Shown: piece after piece, positions 16,458 to 23,894 of the stretch | How the letters are laid out: each line of letters begins with the position of its first letter | Position numbering within the stretch: position 1 is the stretch's first letter | Assembly (NCBI GenBank): GCA_027451445.1 | Contig: DAIDJG010000385.1 | Coordinates: 1-36,733, forward strand | Direction of reading: 5' to 3' | Length of the DNA stretch: 36,733 nucleotides | Origin: Singulisphaera sp. | GTDB taxonomy: Bacteria; Planctomycetota; Planctomycetia; Isosphaerales; Isosphaeraceae | Notes under the pieces: model-generated | Told to the model about the DNA's origin: nothing | Databases searched by the model: none | The model's input: the letters and a program-made list of their open reading frames with translations, nothing else | Translations under genes and position numbers: made by a program

Positions 16458-16688
16458 TCGAGCGCCGACTCTACGGAACTCCCCATCGTCGAAACGTCCG
16501 TCCCCTGCCGTCACCTGCGGAACAAGGGGATGTACGTCTACACGGACGGTAGCGGTGAGTCGCACGGTGACTACGACAACACGATTTTCTGGTGCTTGAA
16601 GACCATGACAGGCTTCGGGCCCGATGACACGTACGTGGGTCGTGAAGAGTGCTGTAACGTCAACCGGGCGTGCTTCGAGCCGCTTTGA
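16455..16688 (+). CDS. Cysteine-rich small protein of unknown function at the end of the molybdenum hydroxylase operon
   Basis: A 77-residue protein that I cannot assign to a named family. It has five cysteines (Cys18, Cys47, Cys66, Cys67, Cys73) and two histidines (His20, His37), arranged as PCRHLRNKGMYVY, a GDYDNTIFWCLKTMTGFGPD centre and REECCNVNRACFEPL. There is no signal peptide or membrane segment. The aromatic, acidic middle and paired cysteines suggest a small metal- or cluster-binding fold. It begins six bases after the FAD-subunit stop with a very strong ribosome binding site, and the operon terminator follows 28 bases after its stop, so it belongs to the hydroxylase operon. It could be a fourth subunit, an assembly factor or a metal chaperone; these roles are inference. 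Confidence 0.8.
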   Translation: MSSADSTELPIVETSVPCRHLRNKGMYVYTDGSGESHGDYDNTIFWCLKTMTGFGPDDTYVGREECCNVNRACFEPL

Positions 16689-16715
16689 CCGGTTGAGCAT
16701 CGTGCCAAGAGAACG

Positions 16716-16754
16716 AAGGCCGGGAGGGAATCGTATTCCTCCCGGCCTGTTTTA
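16716..16754 (+). terminator. Rho-independent terminator of the molybdenum hydroxylase operon
   Basis: AGGCCGGGAGGGAAT pairs with ATTCCTCCCGGCCT around CGT, with a single bulged G. This gives a stem of about 14 bp at 16716-16747, followed by GTTTTAC. It lies 28 bases past the stop of the small cysteine-rich gene. Confidence 0.9.
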
Positions 16755-16756
16755 CT

Positions 16757-17041
16757 CATGCGGACGAAGCAGCTAAGGTGCTGCTGGAAGTCGAAGGTGG
16801 GGGTGCTCGGCGACCCGGAGTTGGAACCGCCCGGGAAGCAGCCGTTGGCCGACTCGTAATGGTTGGCCGCGAGGGCGATCTGCTTGAGGTTGTTCGTGCA
16901 GTTGGCGCGTCATGCGGCCTCACGAGCCGCCTGCACGGCGGGGAGCAGCAAGGTGATCAATACGGCGATGATCGCGATCACGACCAACAGTTCGATGAGC
17001 GTAACAGCACGGTTCCGTTTTCGAGCACTCGTGGGGAATAT
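16757..17041 (-). pseudogene. Decayed DUF1559 / type II pseudopilin-like gene (N-terminal fragment)
   Basis: The minus-strand frame reads [20 protein letters not shown], then a hydrophobic helix ending in [13 protein letters not shown]. This is the prepilin cleavage/methylation site and helix of DUF1559 proteins, which are abundant in planctomycetes. A TGA at 16912-16910 then interrupts the frame where the family has Arg (a CGA-to-TGA change would explain it). The same frame continues RANCTNNLKQIALAANHYES and ends at FVRM, next to the operon terminator; the C-terminal 200 or so residues are missing. The place of the usual start codon reads ATA (17041-17039). The start change, the internal stop and the 3' loss together make it a pseudogene. 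Confidence 0.85.
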
Positions 17042-17790
17042 TCGCAGGTCTGCTGAATCCGGGTGAGGGGGAAAACGATAACGCGGACACGAATTAATTG
17101 AAACTATTTTTAATTTTGATTGATGATTGTGACGGCGTTGGGACGACGTTAAAAGCAAACTTCCCCCCTGGAAGTGCTGTGCCACCCTGCACCGGTTGTT
17201 AAATGCACTTGAAGATTTCGTGAATTCGACATTTTTTAAGCCGCTTGATCGCCGCGAGCGACACCCCGGCGCCCTCCAGACAGTCGGCACGCTGGCGAGT
17301 GTGACGGAACCGCCTCAAAGCGGAATAGGCACGTGGGATACACCGAGATGCACGGACAGCCTCAAGCACGCACTGAAGTCGGCCAGCCGGCCTTTTGGAC
17401 GGGTTTGGAAGACGTGGACAAAATCAATTGACGAGCGTGAAAGTACCCGACGAGCCGAGCGCCGCTCAACGGAAGGCGAACGACGATGGTACCGCGAGGC
17501 ATTGAGCGGCGCACGTAAACCTTTCGACCCGCCGAGAGCGAAGAGTGTTCATCATCCAAGTCGAGGCGCGAACTGGTCGCTTAGCGATCTGTAAAGCGCA
17601 ACGTCCCGCACGCGGATCGTCGATCCGCCGTCCTGGAAGGCATCACGAACGATGGCCCGCCCGAAACCGATCGCCACTCGTAAGCTATCTGCAACGTGCT
17701 TGGTAGGACGAACAGCCCTGCGGTCGCGGAGGATTCCGCGCTGGACCGTGCGCTCCAGCGATCACGTCTTGAGCTATTGCGGGTTGAGAA
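17042..17790. other. Intergenic stretch of about 750 bases, probable decayed DNA
   Basis: I see no supported gene. A patch with more A and T (about 17060-17160) is followed by sequence of mixed composition with only short open frames. One minus-strand frame (17554-17764) stays open for 69 codons without an ATG and is discussed under rejected items. Because pseudogenes lie on both sides, this is probably eroded coding sequence. Confidence 0.5.
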
Positions 17791-18252
17791 TCAGCGTCCT
17801 GCGACGAAGTCCTGCGCAACGGGCTTGCCGTTTAGCGTAGCCGTGAGTTTGCCGCGCAGACCTTCAAGGAGATACGGGCCCAGCTTGGACGCGAACCTGC
17901 ACCCTCCGGCGGGGTCGTCGACTTTGGGCTCAGCCTTTAGAGTGAGCGTCTCGATATGATTACGCCCCTCGTTCACGTCCACGCGAACATCGGAAGGGGC
18001 TGGCGCGAGAGGGGTCTTACGATCCGCTTGGAAGAAATAGACAACGACGGCGGTATTCGGCTTAACACGCCGGTCTTCCACTTCCGGTTCATTGACAAGC
18101 TCGACCCAGCCTTGGTTCTCGGGGAGTTGGTAAAGGGTCGCCTGGTGCGGTCCAATTTCTGCGCGGGGCACGGGGGGCGACACTCCCGTGCCTCCGCATC
18201 CGAATCCGAGTAACCCAAGAAGCGGGAGAATGTTTCGAAGCTTGGTGCGCAT
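17791..18252 (-). CDS. Small secreted lipoprotein of unknown function
   Basis: A 153-residue protein with a lipoprotein signal: MRTKLRN, then a hydrophobic ILPLLGLLGFGC with the lipobox cysteine at residue 19. The mature part (VELVNEPEVEDRRVKPNTA, then AVVVYFFQADRKTPLAPAPS, and a closing LTATLNGKPVAQDF) has a beta-strand pattern like a small periplasmic domain. I do not recognise the family. ATG 18252 has AGGA six bases upstream. It is intact although both flanks are pseudogenes, and it is divergent from the photolyase remnant. Confidence 0.75.
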   Translation of the reverse strand: MRTKLRNILPLLGLLGFGCGGTGVSPPVPRAEIGPHQATLYQLPENQGWVELVNEPEVEDRRVKPNTAVVVYFFQADRKTPLAPAPSDVRVDVNEGRNHIETLTLKAEPKVDDPAGGCRFASKLGPYLLEGLRGKLTATLNGKPVAQDFVAGR

Positions 18253-18293
18253 GGCGATCCTGTGTCAGTGAATGGTGCAGACGAAGGCCGCGC

Positions 18294-19015
18294 GCTGCGC
18301 TGGTCGTTGGCGACGAGAACCGGTCACGGTGGGACAAGCATGGCGACGCTCGATTGCGGCGCGCCTGGATGTTCCGTTCCACCTGGTCGACGCCGACGTC
18401 GTTGTGCCCTCGTCACTTTCCCCAAGGAGGAGTACGCTGCGCGTACATTGAGGCCCAAATTGCACCGGGTGTGGAAGGAGTAGCTGAAACCAACGCCGAA
18501 TCCGGTGGCGCACGTACCGTGGGCCAAAGAGACGCTGCCGCACGGGGAATCCATTGATGTTGCACGACTTCTCGACCGTCTCGAAATCGGTGGCGCGTCA
18601 GGCGTCGCTGGCTATCGCTGCGGATCCGGCGAGGCTCGGAGACCGTTACGCCGGTTCATTAACGAACGTCTGCCACGCTACGATGTCGCACGGAACGAAC
18701 CGATCCCCTACATGACGAGCGAACTCTCGGCGCACCTCCACTTCGGCCACATCCGCCCGGTAACCATCGCCTTAGCCGTGCTCGAGAGCGATGCACCTCG
18801 GGCTTGCATCGACGCCTACCTCGAACAGCTCATCGTCCGGCGCGAGCTCGCCGTGAACTTCGTCGCCCGCAATCCTGACTATGATCGGTTGGAGGGCTGT
18901 CCTGAATGGGCTCGCGCCACGCTCGCGGCGCATCGGGATGACCCACGACCGTTCTTTTACACTGCACGCCAGTTCGAAGCCGCGGAAACCCACGACCCGC
19001 TCTGGAACGCCGCTC
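18294..19015 (+). pseudogene. Class II CPD photolyase remnant (phrB-like), frameshifted and truncated at both ends
   Basis: Class II deoxyribodipyrimidine photolyase sequence appears in three successive frames. The first carries AALVVGDEN (from 18294). The second carries RLDVPFHLVDADVVVPSSL (from 18362). The third carries FPKEEYAARTLRPKLHR (to 18480). The third frame is broken by TAG at 18481-18483, where the family has Tyr in E-Y-L-K-P, and then runs on as LKPTPNPVAHVPW, RFINERLPRYDVARNEPIPY, LSAHLHFGHIRPVTIALAV, YLEQLIVRRELAVNFVARN and HDPLWNAAQ. About 200 N-terminal residues and the C-terminal third, including much of the FAD pocket, are missing. It ends exactly at the palindromic element at 19016. 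It can no longer make a working DNA-repair enzyme. Confidence 0.93.
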
Positions 19016-19193
19016 AGAGTCTGTCCCGGAAGCGGAGCGGAGCCGGAAAACGGGGACTGGCTCCGAGTCTTCGAGGTGCCTGTCCCCGTTTTCCGGCGGA
19101 GCGGGAAGCGAGAAATGGGGACAGGCACCGTCCGAAGACGTCCGGAGCCAGTCCCCATTTTTCGCTTCCCGCCGCCCTATTGGGACAGACTCT
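19016..19193. mobile_element. 178-bp palindromic REP/BIME-like element with terminal inverted repeats
   Basis: The ends are perfect 12-bp inverted repeats, AGAGTCTGTCCC (19016-19027) and GGGACAGACTCT (19182-19193). Inside are two hairpins. The first has perfect 16-bp arms (19042-19057 and 19082-19097, core AAAACGGGGAC / GTCCCCGTTTT). The second has 22-bp arms with one mismatch (19101-19122 and 19151-19172). Their loops are near reverse complements (TGGCTCCG...GGTGCCT), so this is one unit in two orientations. The layout resembles REP elements moved by RAYT (IS200/IS605-like) transposases. No transposase is present, and I see no target duplication. Confidence 0.85.
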
Positions 19194-19263
19194 AAGTCGC
19201 GAAGCGCGGCTGCGCTCAGCAGCAATCGAGTCGGGCCGCGCGGTTTAGCAGATGCCTGCCCGA

Positions 19264-20781
19264 TCACGCGGAAGTCCGACGCGACTTCGGTTTGTGGGTG
19301 CGCAGCCAGTTCACGGCCACTTCGTGATCGCTGAAGCGGAGGGCCCGGTCGGCGAAGATCTGGTAGCTACTCGCCCCTTTGCCGGCGATCAGGACACCGT
19401 CCCCCGGACACGCATCGCGTAGGGCCGTTTCGATGGCCCGGTGGCGGTCGGTCTCGATCCGGACGCGGCCAGGTTGGCGGAAGCCAGCCAGGAGATCGTC
19501 AAAGATCTGATTCGGATCCTCGGTCCTTGGGTTGTTCGTCGTGAGAATGATCCGATCGGCGCCCTGCTCGGCGGCCTCGGCAAGCGCGTGCCGCACGAAA
19601 CGCGGCTGATTCCCTTCGGCTCCGATCACGCAGTGAAGGGTTCCGGAGGTCAGCTCCCGAAAGGCTTCGAGCGCGTGCTGGAGCGGGGGACCCGAGCAGG
19701 CCTCGTCCAGGCGGACCTCGAAATCCTGGCCCTCCCGGATGGCCTCCATTCGTCGGGAAACCGTGGTCGCCGCTTCCAGTCCCGCGACCACGGAATCCAC
19801 CATCACGCCCTTCGACCACGCGACCGCCGCAGCCGCGAGCGCCTGCGAGACACTCGCGCGCCCCACGAGGGGGAGTTCGACGACCGCGTCGTGTCCGAAA
19901 CCACGGAGGACGAAACGGGTTCCATCGGAATGAACGCGTTCGATCCGACCGGTTACATCCGCCTCTCGGTCGAGGGCGAAGGTCACCCGGCGCGCATCGA
20001 GGTTGATTCCTCCGAGCAGTTCGGCATGCGGGTCGTCGGCATTGACGATCGCCACTCCGCCGGGCACGATCTTTTGAACGAGTTTTGCCTTGCGCCGGCG
20101 ACGATCGACCAGGTCATGCGTGTTCCAGCCGATGGGTCCGCCCAGGTCGGACACCACCGCGGCGTCAAACTTCAGACCTTCCAGGCGTTTGAGCTCGAGC
20201 GCCTCAGGGGCGACCTCGATGACCCCCGTGCTGCAACCGCGATCGACCATCGCCGCGAGCATGACGGCAAGGCTTTCGGTCCGAGGAACGGGCTGGCCCA
20301 GGGGGTGGGTGTCGACGCCGTCGGACCACCCTTGCGCGCTCACGAGTCCCATCCGCTCGCCGTTGGACTCGAGAATCGAGCGGAGCAAGAGGCTTGTGAC
20401 CGACTTACCGCACGTCCCCGTGACCCCAAGAAGGGAGAGCTGATGCGAAGGGTCGCCCGCCAGCGCCTGGCAGACTTTCGCCAGGGCGATTCGGGAGTTA
20501 GGTACGATGGCCTGCAACGCCCCTGCCTCGGGGCAGACGCGCTCAACGATCACACCCGCGGCGCCTCGTTCAAGGGCCTGGGCGACGAACGCGTGTCCAT
20601 CGTGGCGCGCACCTCGAACCGCGACAAACACTTGCCCGGGATCGATACGGCGGCTGTCTGAGGTGCAGCCGGAAACCTCCCAGTCGGGGCAACCGACGAA
20701 TCGGGCCTCGGGGAGCAGCCGGCGCAGGCTCACCGAGGGGATGCCCTTTTGCGGCAGACGGTCGACGAACCAGCGCGCCAT
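19264..20781 (-). CDS. MurE-like Mur ligase-family protein with divergent active-site motifs
   Basis: A 505-residue protein with the three Mur-ligase domains. The N-domain has SDSRRIDPGQVFVAVRG, the uridine-nucleotide-binding type. The central ATPase has GVTGTCGKSVTS (Lys126 in the P-loop) and VAIVNADDP. The C-domain runs from about 340 to 495. Many MurE signature sites are changed: E-V-S-S-H-A-L reads EVAPEALEL, T-x-D-H-L-D-x-H reads GGPIGWNTHDL, Y-A-H-x-P-D-A-L reads DEACSGPPLQHAL, G-C-G-G-D-R-D reads GAEGNQ, D-N-P-R reads NNPR (417-419) and G-K-G-H-E reads GKGASSYQ. It may act on a different substrate or lack ligase activity. The start ATG 20781 has GGAGG nine bases upstream. No other cell-wall gene is nearby. 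Confidence 0.8.
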   Translation of the reverse strand: MARWFVDRLPQKGIPSVSLRRLLPEARFVGCPDWEVSGCTSDSRRIDPGQVFVAVRGARHDGHAFVAQALERGAAGVIVERVCPEAGALQAIVPNSRIALAKVCQALAGDPSHQLSLLGVTGTCGKSVTSLLLRSILESNGERMGLVSAQGWSDGVDTHPLGQPVPRTESLAVMLAAMVDRGCSTGVIEVAPEALELKRLEGLKFDAAVVSDLGGPIGWNTHDLVDRRRRKAKLVQKIVPGGVAIVNADDPHAELLGGINLDARRVTFALDREADVTGRIERVHSDGTRFVLRGFGHDAVVELPLVGRASVSQALAAAAVAWSKGVMVDSVVAGLEAATTVSRRMEAIREGQDFEVRLDEACSGPPLQHALEAFRELTSGTLHCVIGAEGNQPRFVRHALAEAAEQGADRIILTTNNPRTEDPNQIFDDLLAGFRQPGRVRIETDRHRAIETALRDACPGDGVLIAGKGASSYQIFADRALRFSDHEVAVNWLRTHKPKSRRTSA

Positions 20782-20998
20782 TCGCTCACGCCTCCATGCT
20801 CACCTCGCCCGGCCAGCCATGGCCAGGTTGCTTCTTGTGCGTCGTCTCACCCGGAAGCGGCGGCATTCTTGGCCATTCGCCGAAAAAAGGCAATGCCAGA
20901 GTCTCGCCCTGCCGATACTTCTTGGTTCTCTCGCGAGTCGGTGAGTTTCACGTCCTACTGACGGGCCGGCGCGGGTGAGATTCGCGGGAGCCATTTGC

Positions 20999-21358
20999 TC
21001 AGACCGACCGGAGTTCGAGAACCTCGTACAACGCCTCGATCTCGTTCTGAGCGTCGTGCAACCTGCCCGGATCCGGGCCGGCGACGACCTTCAAATGATC
21101 GCAATCCGCCCGTCCGGTGCAGACCGCGACCCGGATCGGCAGCCCCGACCGGCGGATTTGCTGCAACACCTCGATACCGTCGCCGTGCGGCAGGTTCAGG
21201 TCCATGACTAGAAAGTCGGGCGGCGGCTCGAGCGCAGCCAGTCCCTCGTCAAGTGTGGTCGCTGAAATGACCGTGCAGATCGCGTGTTCGAAGATCTGAC
21301 GGATCATTTCCCGAGTCGGATCATCGTCTTCGACAATCAGGAGTCGACTAGTATCCAT
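20999..21358 (-). CDS. Single-domain response regulator (receiver) lacking the conserved lysine
   Basis: A 119-residue receiver domain with no output domain. The acidic pocket (Glu10, Asp11, Asp12 in LLIVEDDD), the phospho-acceptor Asp53 in VMDLNLPHGDG and the Thr81 switch (VCTGRAD) are present. The usual K-P near residue 100 is missing; that place reads GRLHDAQNEIEAL. It would act by protein contact, like CheY or Spo0F-type regulators, not by binding DNA itself. ATG 21358 is preferred; GTG 21403 in the same frame is possible and would add 15 residues. No kinase gene is in the window. It is divergent from the esterase gene. Confidence 0.85.
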   Translation of the reverse strand: MDTSRLLIVEDDDPTREMIRQIFEHAICTVISATTLDEGLAALEPPPDFLVMDLNLPHGDGIEVLQQIRRSGLPIRVAVCTGRADCDHLKVVAGPDPGRLHDAQNEIEALYEVLELRSV

Positions 21359-21698
21359 GATGCGGTCCGTTGGGTCCTGGACAACGACCCAAATTGACGA
21401 CACCGGCCTTTCATCGGCGTCTACTATAACACGACCTCAGCCTTTCTCCAACGGGTAGTCGCGCAATGATGCGTGTTGACATCGGAGGATTGGATATTGA
21501 ATGATTGGAGTGTCGATCTGACGATCGCGAGAATAGACCCAGGGCTGCCAACGACTTTCCGGGTCATGGGTCTGCCGCGATCGCGTTCCGATCGATACAA
21601 TGGTTGCATCGAGCGCGGCACCAGATTGGAGCGATTCCGGTCAGGGGATTCCGGTGCTTGCTCAGGGTATCGTGGTCGCAGCAGGGGAGAGCATTGGC
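21359..21698. other. Divergent intergenic region between the receiver and esterase genes
   Basis: About 340 bases without a supported gene. It must hold the promoters of both the receiver gene (minus) and the esterase (plus). The region from 21600 is in frame with the esterase and open, but the ribosome binding site supports the later start at 21699. I see no clear operator. Confidence 0.5.
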
Positions 21699-22634
21699 AT
21701 GCCCATCGATCGTCAGGTGCAAGTCCTTCTCGATCAGATGGCCGAGCAACCGGGTGTGGCGATTCAATCTCTGTCGCCGGGCGAAGCACGTGCTCAGATG
21801 GAATTGGCGACGAAAGTGCTCGGTCCGGGCCCGAGTATCGCGATCATTGAGGACCGACACGTTCCAGGACCCGGCGGGATGTTGCGAATCCGAATCATCT
21901 CACCCGGCGGAGATCAACTCCGTCCGGGGCTCGTCTACTTCCACGGTGGTGGGTGGGTGATCGGCAGTATCGAGACCCATGACGCGTTGTGCCGGTCGTT
22001 GGCGCATGAGGCGGGGGTCGTGGTCGTGTCGGTCGACTACCGACTGGCGCCCGAGAATCCCTATCCTGCTGCGGTCGATGACGCTTACGAGGCACTCGTG
22101 TGGGTCGCAGCGCACGCCGCGGAGTTGGGGATCGACGCGTCTCGGATTGCCGTGGGCGGTGATAGCGCTGGGGGGAACCTCGCTGCGGTATGCGCCCTCA
22201 GGGCGAGAGATCGGGGAACCCCGTCATTGGCGTTCCAACTGCTCATCTACCCGATCACCGACTGCGACCTCGACACGCGTTCTTACCTCCAGAACGCCCA
22301 AGGCTACATGTTGACTCGTGATGCCATGGCGTGGTTTTGGAACCATTACGTGCCCGACCCGGCAAGTCGACTCGAGCCGAATGCGTCCCCATTACGCGCG
22401 CCGGACCTCTCGGGCCTCCCTCCCGCGCTGGTCATTTCCGCCGAATACGACCCGCTCTGCGACGAAGCTGAGGCCTACGCCTCGCGGCTCGCTGAGGCTG
22501 GAGTGAGCGTGAAACTGACGCGCTACAACGGCATGATCCACGGCTTTTTGCGGCGCCACAACTTCCTCGACCAGGGCCGGGTCGCCTTGCACGAGGCGTC
22601 AGAGGCGCTTCGAACCATGTTGCCGGCCCGTTGA
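21699..22634 (+). CDS. Alpha/beta hydrolase, hormone-sensitive-lipase (HSL, Aes-like) family esterase
   Basis: A 311-residue enzyme with a full HSL-family set. His82 begins the oxyanion motif HGGGW. The nucleophile Ser156 is in GGDSAGGN. Asp251 is in EYDPLCDEAEAY and His281 in MIHGF, which complete the catalytic triad. VDYRLAPENPYPAAVDD is also typical. It would hydrolyse short-chain acyl esters and should be cytoplasmic, since no signal peptide is seen. The start is ATG 21699, with GGGGAG about nine bases upstream; the frame is open 33 codons earlier without a better site. The natural substrate is unknown. Fae follows 134 bases downstream on the same strand, too far apart to prove an operon. 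Confidence 0.93.
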   Translation: MPIDRQVQVLLDQMAEQPGVAIQSLSPGEARAQMELATKVLGPGPSIAIIEDRHVPGPGGMLRIRIISPGGDQLRPGLVYFHGGGWVIGSIETHDALCRSLAHEAGVVVVSVDYRLAPENPYPAAVDDAYEALVWVAAHAAELGIDASRIAVGGDSAGGNLAAVCALRARDRGTPSLAFQLLIYPITDCDLDTRSYLQNAQGYMLTRDAMAWFWNHYVPDPASRLEPNASPLRAPDLSGLPPALVISAEYDPLCDEAEAYASRLAEAGVSVKLTRYNGMIHGFLRRHNFLDQGRVALHEASEALRTMLPAR

Positions 22635-22768
22635 CGAATCGCGAGGCCGGCAATCTCCGATATGCCGCGGGGTGATGCCGGCGTTGTCACACGCGTCGGG
22701 TCCTCCCATAATCGAGCGTTTTCCAAACCGCCGGCTGAACGGCCGGAGTAAGGCACAAAGGAACTCCC

Positions 22769-23317
22769 ATGAGTGAGCGGATCGTTTTGCGGACGGGTGA
22801 GGCCCTGGTCGAGGGGTCTGAGGATTATCTCTGTGCGGAGCCGGAGGTCGTCATCGGTGAGCTCGACGGTCCGGTCGGCAATGCGCTGGCGTCGCTGATC
22901 GGCGAGCAGGTGAAGGGCCATACGAAGGTCTTCGCCATCCTCAACAGCGACGTACAGGTTCGGCCCGTGACTGTGATGGTCAGCAAGGTCACCGTGAAAA
23001 GTGCAGAATACACCAACATCCTGATGGGCACGGTTCAGGCTGCGATCGCCAACGGCGTGCTCGACGCGGTTCGTGCTGGCGACATCCCCAAGGAAAAAGC
23101 CAACGACCTGGGAATCATCTACTCGGTTTGGCTCGATCCTTCGGTGACGAAAGTCGACAAGGTTGATCATAAAGCGCTTTTCGACATCCACCGCGAGGCC
23201 ACGGCCAAGGTGATTCGCAAGGCCATGCGGCATGAGCCGTCCATTGATTGGCTGCTCGCGAACCAGGACGAGGTGGTCCATTTCTTCCATCAGCAAGGAC
23301 TGGACGGAAACTTGTAA
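22769..23317 (+). CDS. Formaldehyde-activating enzyme homologue (Fae-like) without the usual catalytic histidine
   Basis: A 182-residue Fae-family protein. Fae joins formaldehyde to tetrahydromethanopterin, a pathway found in planctomycetes and methylotrophs. Visible marks are RTGEALVEG, GELDGPVGNALASLIG, TVMVSKVTVKS and the A-N-D-L-G-I-I-Y-S-V-W-L-D-P block. In canonical Fae the catalytic His lies in N-E-V-A-H-I-D just before this core; here that place reads YLCAEPEVVIG, so by my alignment the histidine is Glu24. This suggests a Fae paralogue with altered activity, perhaps a carrier or sensor. The start is ATG 22769, with AAAGGA seven bases upstream. Its own promoter is likely, as the esterase ends 134 bases earlier. 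Confidence 0.88.
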   Translation: MSERIVLRTGEALVEGSEDYLCAEPEVVIGELDGPVGNALASLIGEQVKGHTKVFAILNSDVQVRPVTVMVSKVTVKSAEYTNILMGTVQAAIANGVLDAVRAGDIPKEKANDLGIIYSVWLDPSVTKVDKVDHKALFDIHREATAKVIRKAMRHEPSIDWLLANQDEVVHFFHQQGLDGNL

Positions 23318-23471
23318 CGCAGCGCGCGTGGATCCGCTGCCATTTCGAAGAGGTGATTCTTGATGAAGGCTTGACGCCTTCGCTCCCTCGTTTCCGTTTG
23401 CACAGATAGAGCCCCTCGCGCCGAGTCGATCGTCGCGAGGCGCGTTTCGATCCTGCTCGAGAGATCAATTC

Positions 23472-23840
23472 ATGGCGAAGCTCTATCTGCCGGCTGTTAT
23501 CTGGACGGCCTTGCTGATCACGCTCTGTCTGCTCCCGCGCGGCATGACGCCGGAGCGGGATTCGGGCGGACCCGCGTTGAAGATTCCGCATCTCGACAAG
23601 GTCGCACATGCCGGACTTTTTGGGGGCTTCGGACTGTTCTGGACTCGAGCGGCGGCAAGCACGACCCGTCTCCGAACAATCTTTGTGCTCGGGGTGATGC
23701 TCGCGGTCGGTACCGAGCTTGCGCAAGCGCTGCCAATCGTCGCTCGCGATCCCGACGTGCTCGACGCGCTGGCGGACGTGGTGGGGCTTTGTGCTGGGAT
23801 GAGCGTTCCTCGCTTCTTACCCGTCCTCTCGACAACGTGA
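23472..23840 (+). CDS. VanZ-family small membrane protein
   Basis: A 122-residue protein with the VanZ pattern: an N-terminal membrane helix (VIWTALLITLCLLP), LDKVAHAGLFGGFGLFW, a second helix (FVLGVMLAVGTELAQALP) and the signature DPDVLDALADVVGLCAG. VanZ proteins are named for a teicoplanin-resistance gene, but most members have unknown roles and occur without van genes. None are here, so I give no resistance function. It has three to four membrane segments, slightly short for the family. It is convergent with the peptidase gene, whose stop is 55 bases away. Confidence 0.85.
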   Translation: MAKLYLPAVIWTALLITLCLLPRGMTPERDSGGPALKIPHLDKVAHAGLFGGFGLFWTRAAASTTRLRTIFVLGVMLAVGTELAQALPIVARDPDVLDALADVVGLCAGMSVPRFLPVLSTT

Positions 23841-23894
23841 ACACGGTACCCGCCTCAGTCCTTCGCAGCCGGCACAATCATCGCGATCGCACAC

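Noticed and set aside
17196-17594. Plus-strand open frame of 132 codons
   Set aside because: It has no ribosome binding site and no domain, and it lies in the probable decay zone.
17552-17764. Minus-strand frame open for 69 codons without ATG, containing RDAFQDGGSTIRVRDVALY
   Set aside because: It reads like real protein in places and could be a decayed gene, but it has no ATG, lies between two TGA codons and I recognise no family. Frames of this length are common in high-GC DNA.
19441-20661. Plus-strand open frame of 406 codons
   Set aside because: It is antisense to the MurE-like gene, without recognisable domains.
21476-21505. TTGACA followed by AATGAT at an 18-base spacing, as a promoter for the esterase
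   Set aside because: The -10 element is poor and more than 190 bases lie before the start codon. It could be chance.
23414-23440. CCTCGCG / CGCGAGG hairpin between the Fae-like and VanZ genes
   Set aside because: The seven-bp stem has a 13-base loop and no T-tract. It is too weak to call a terminator.
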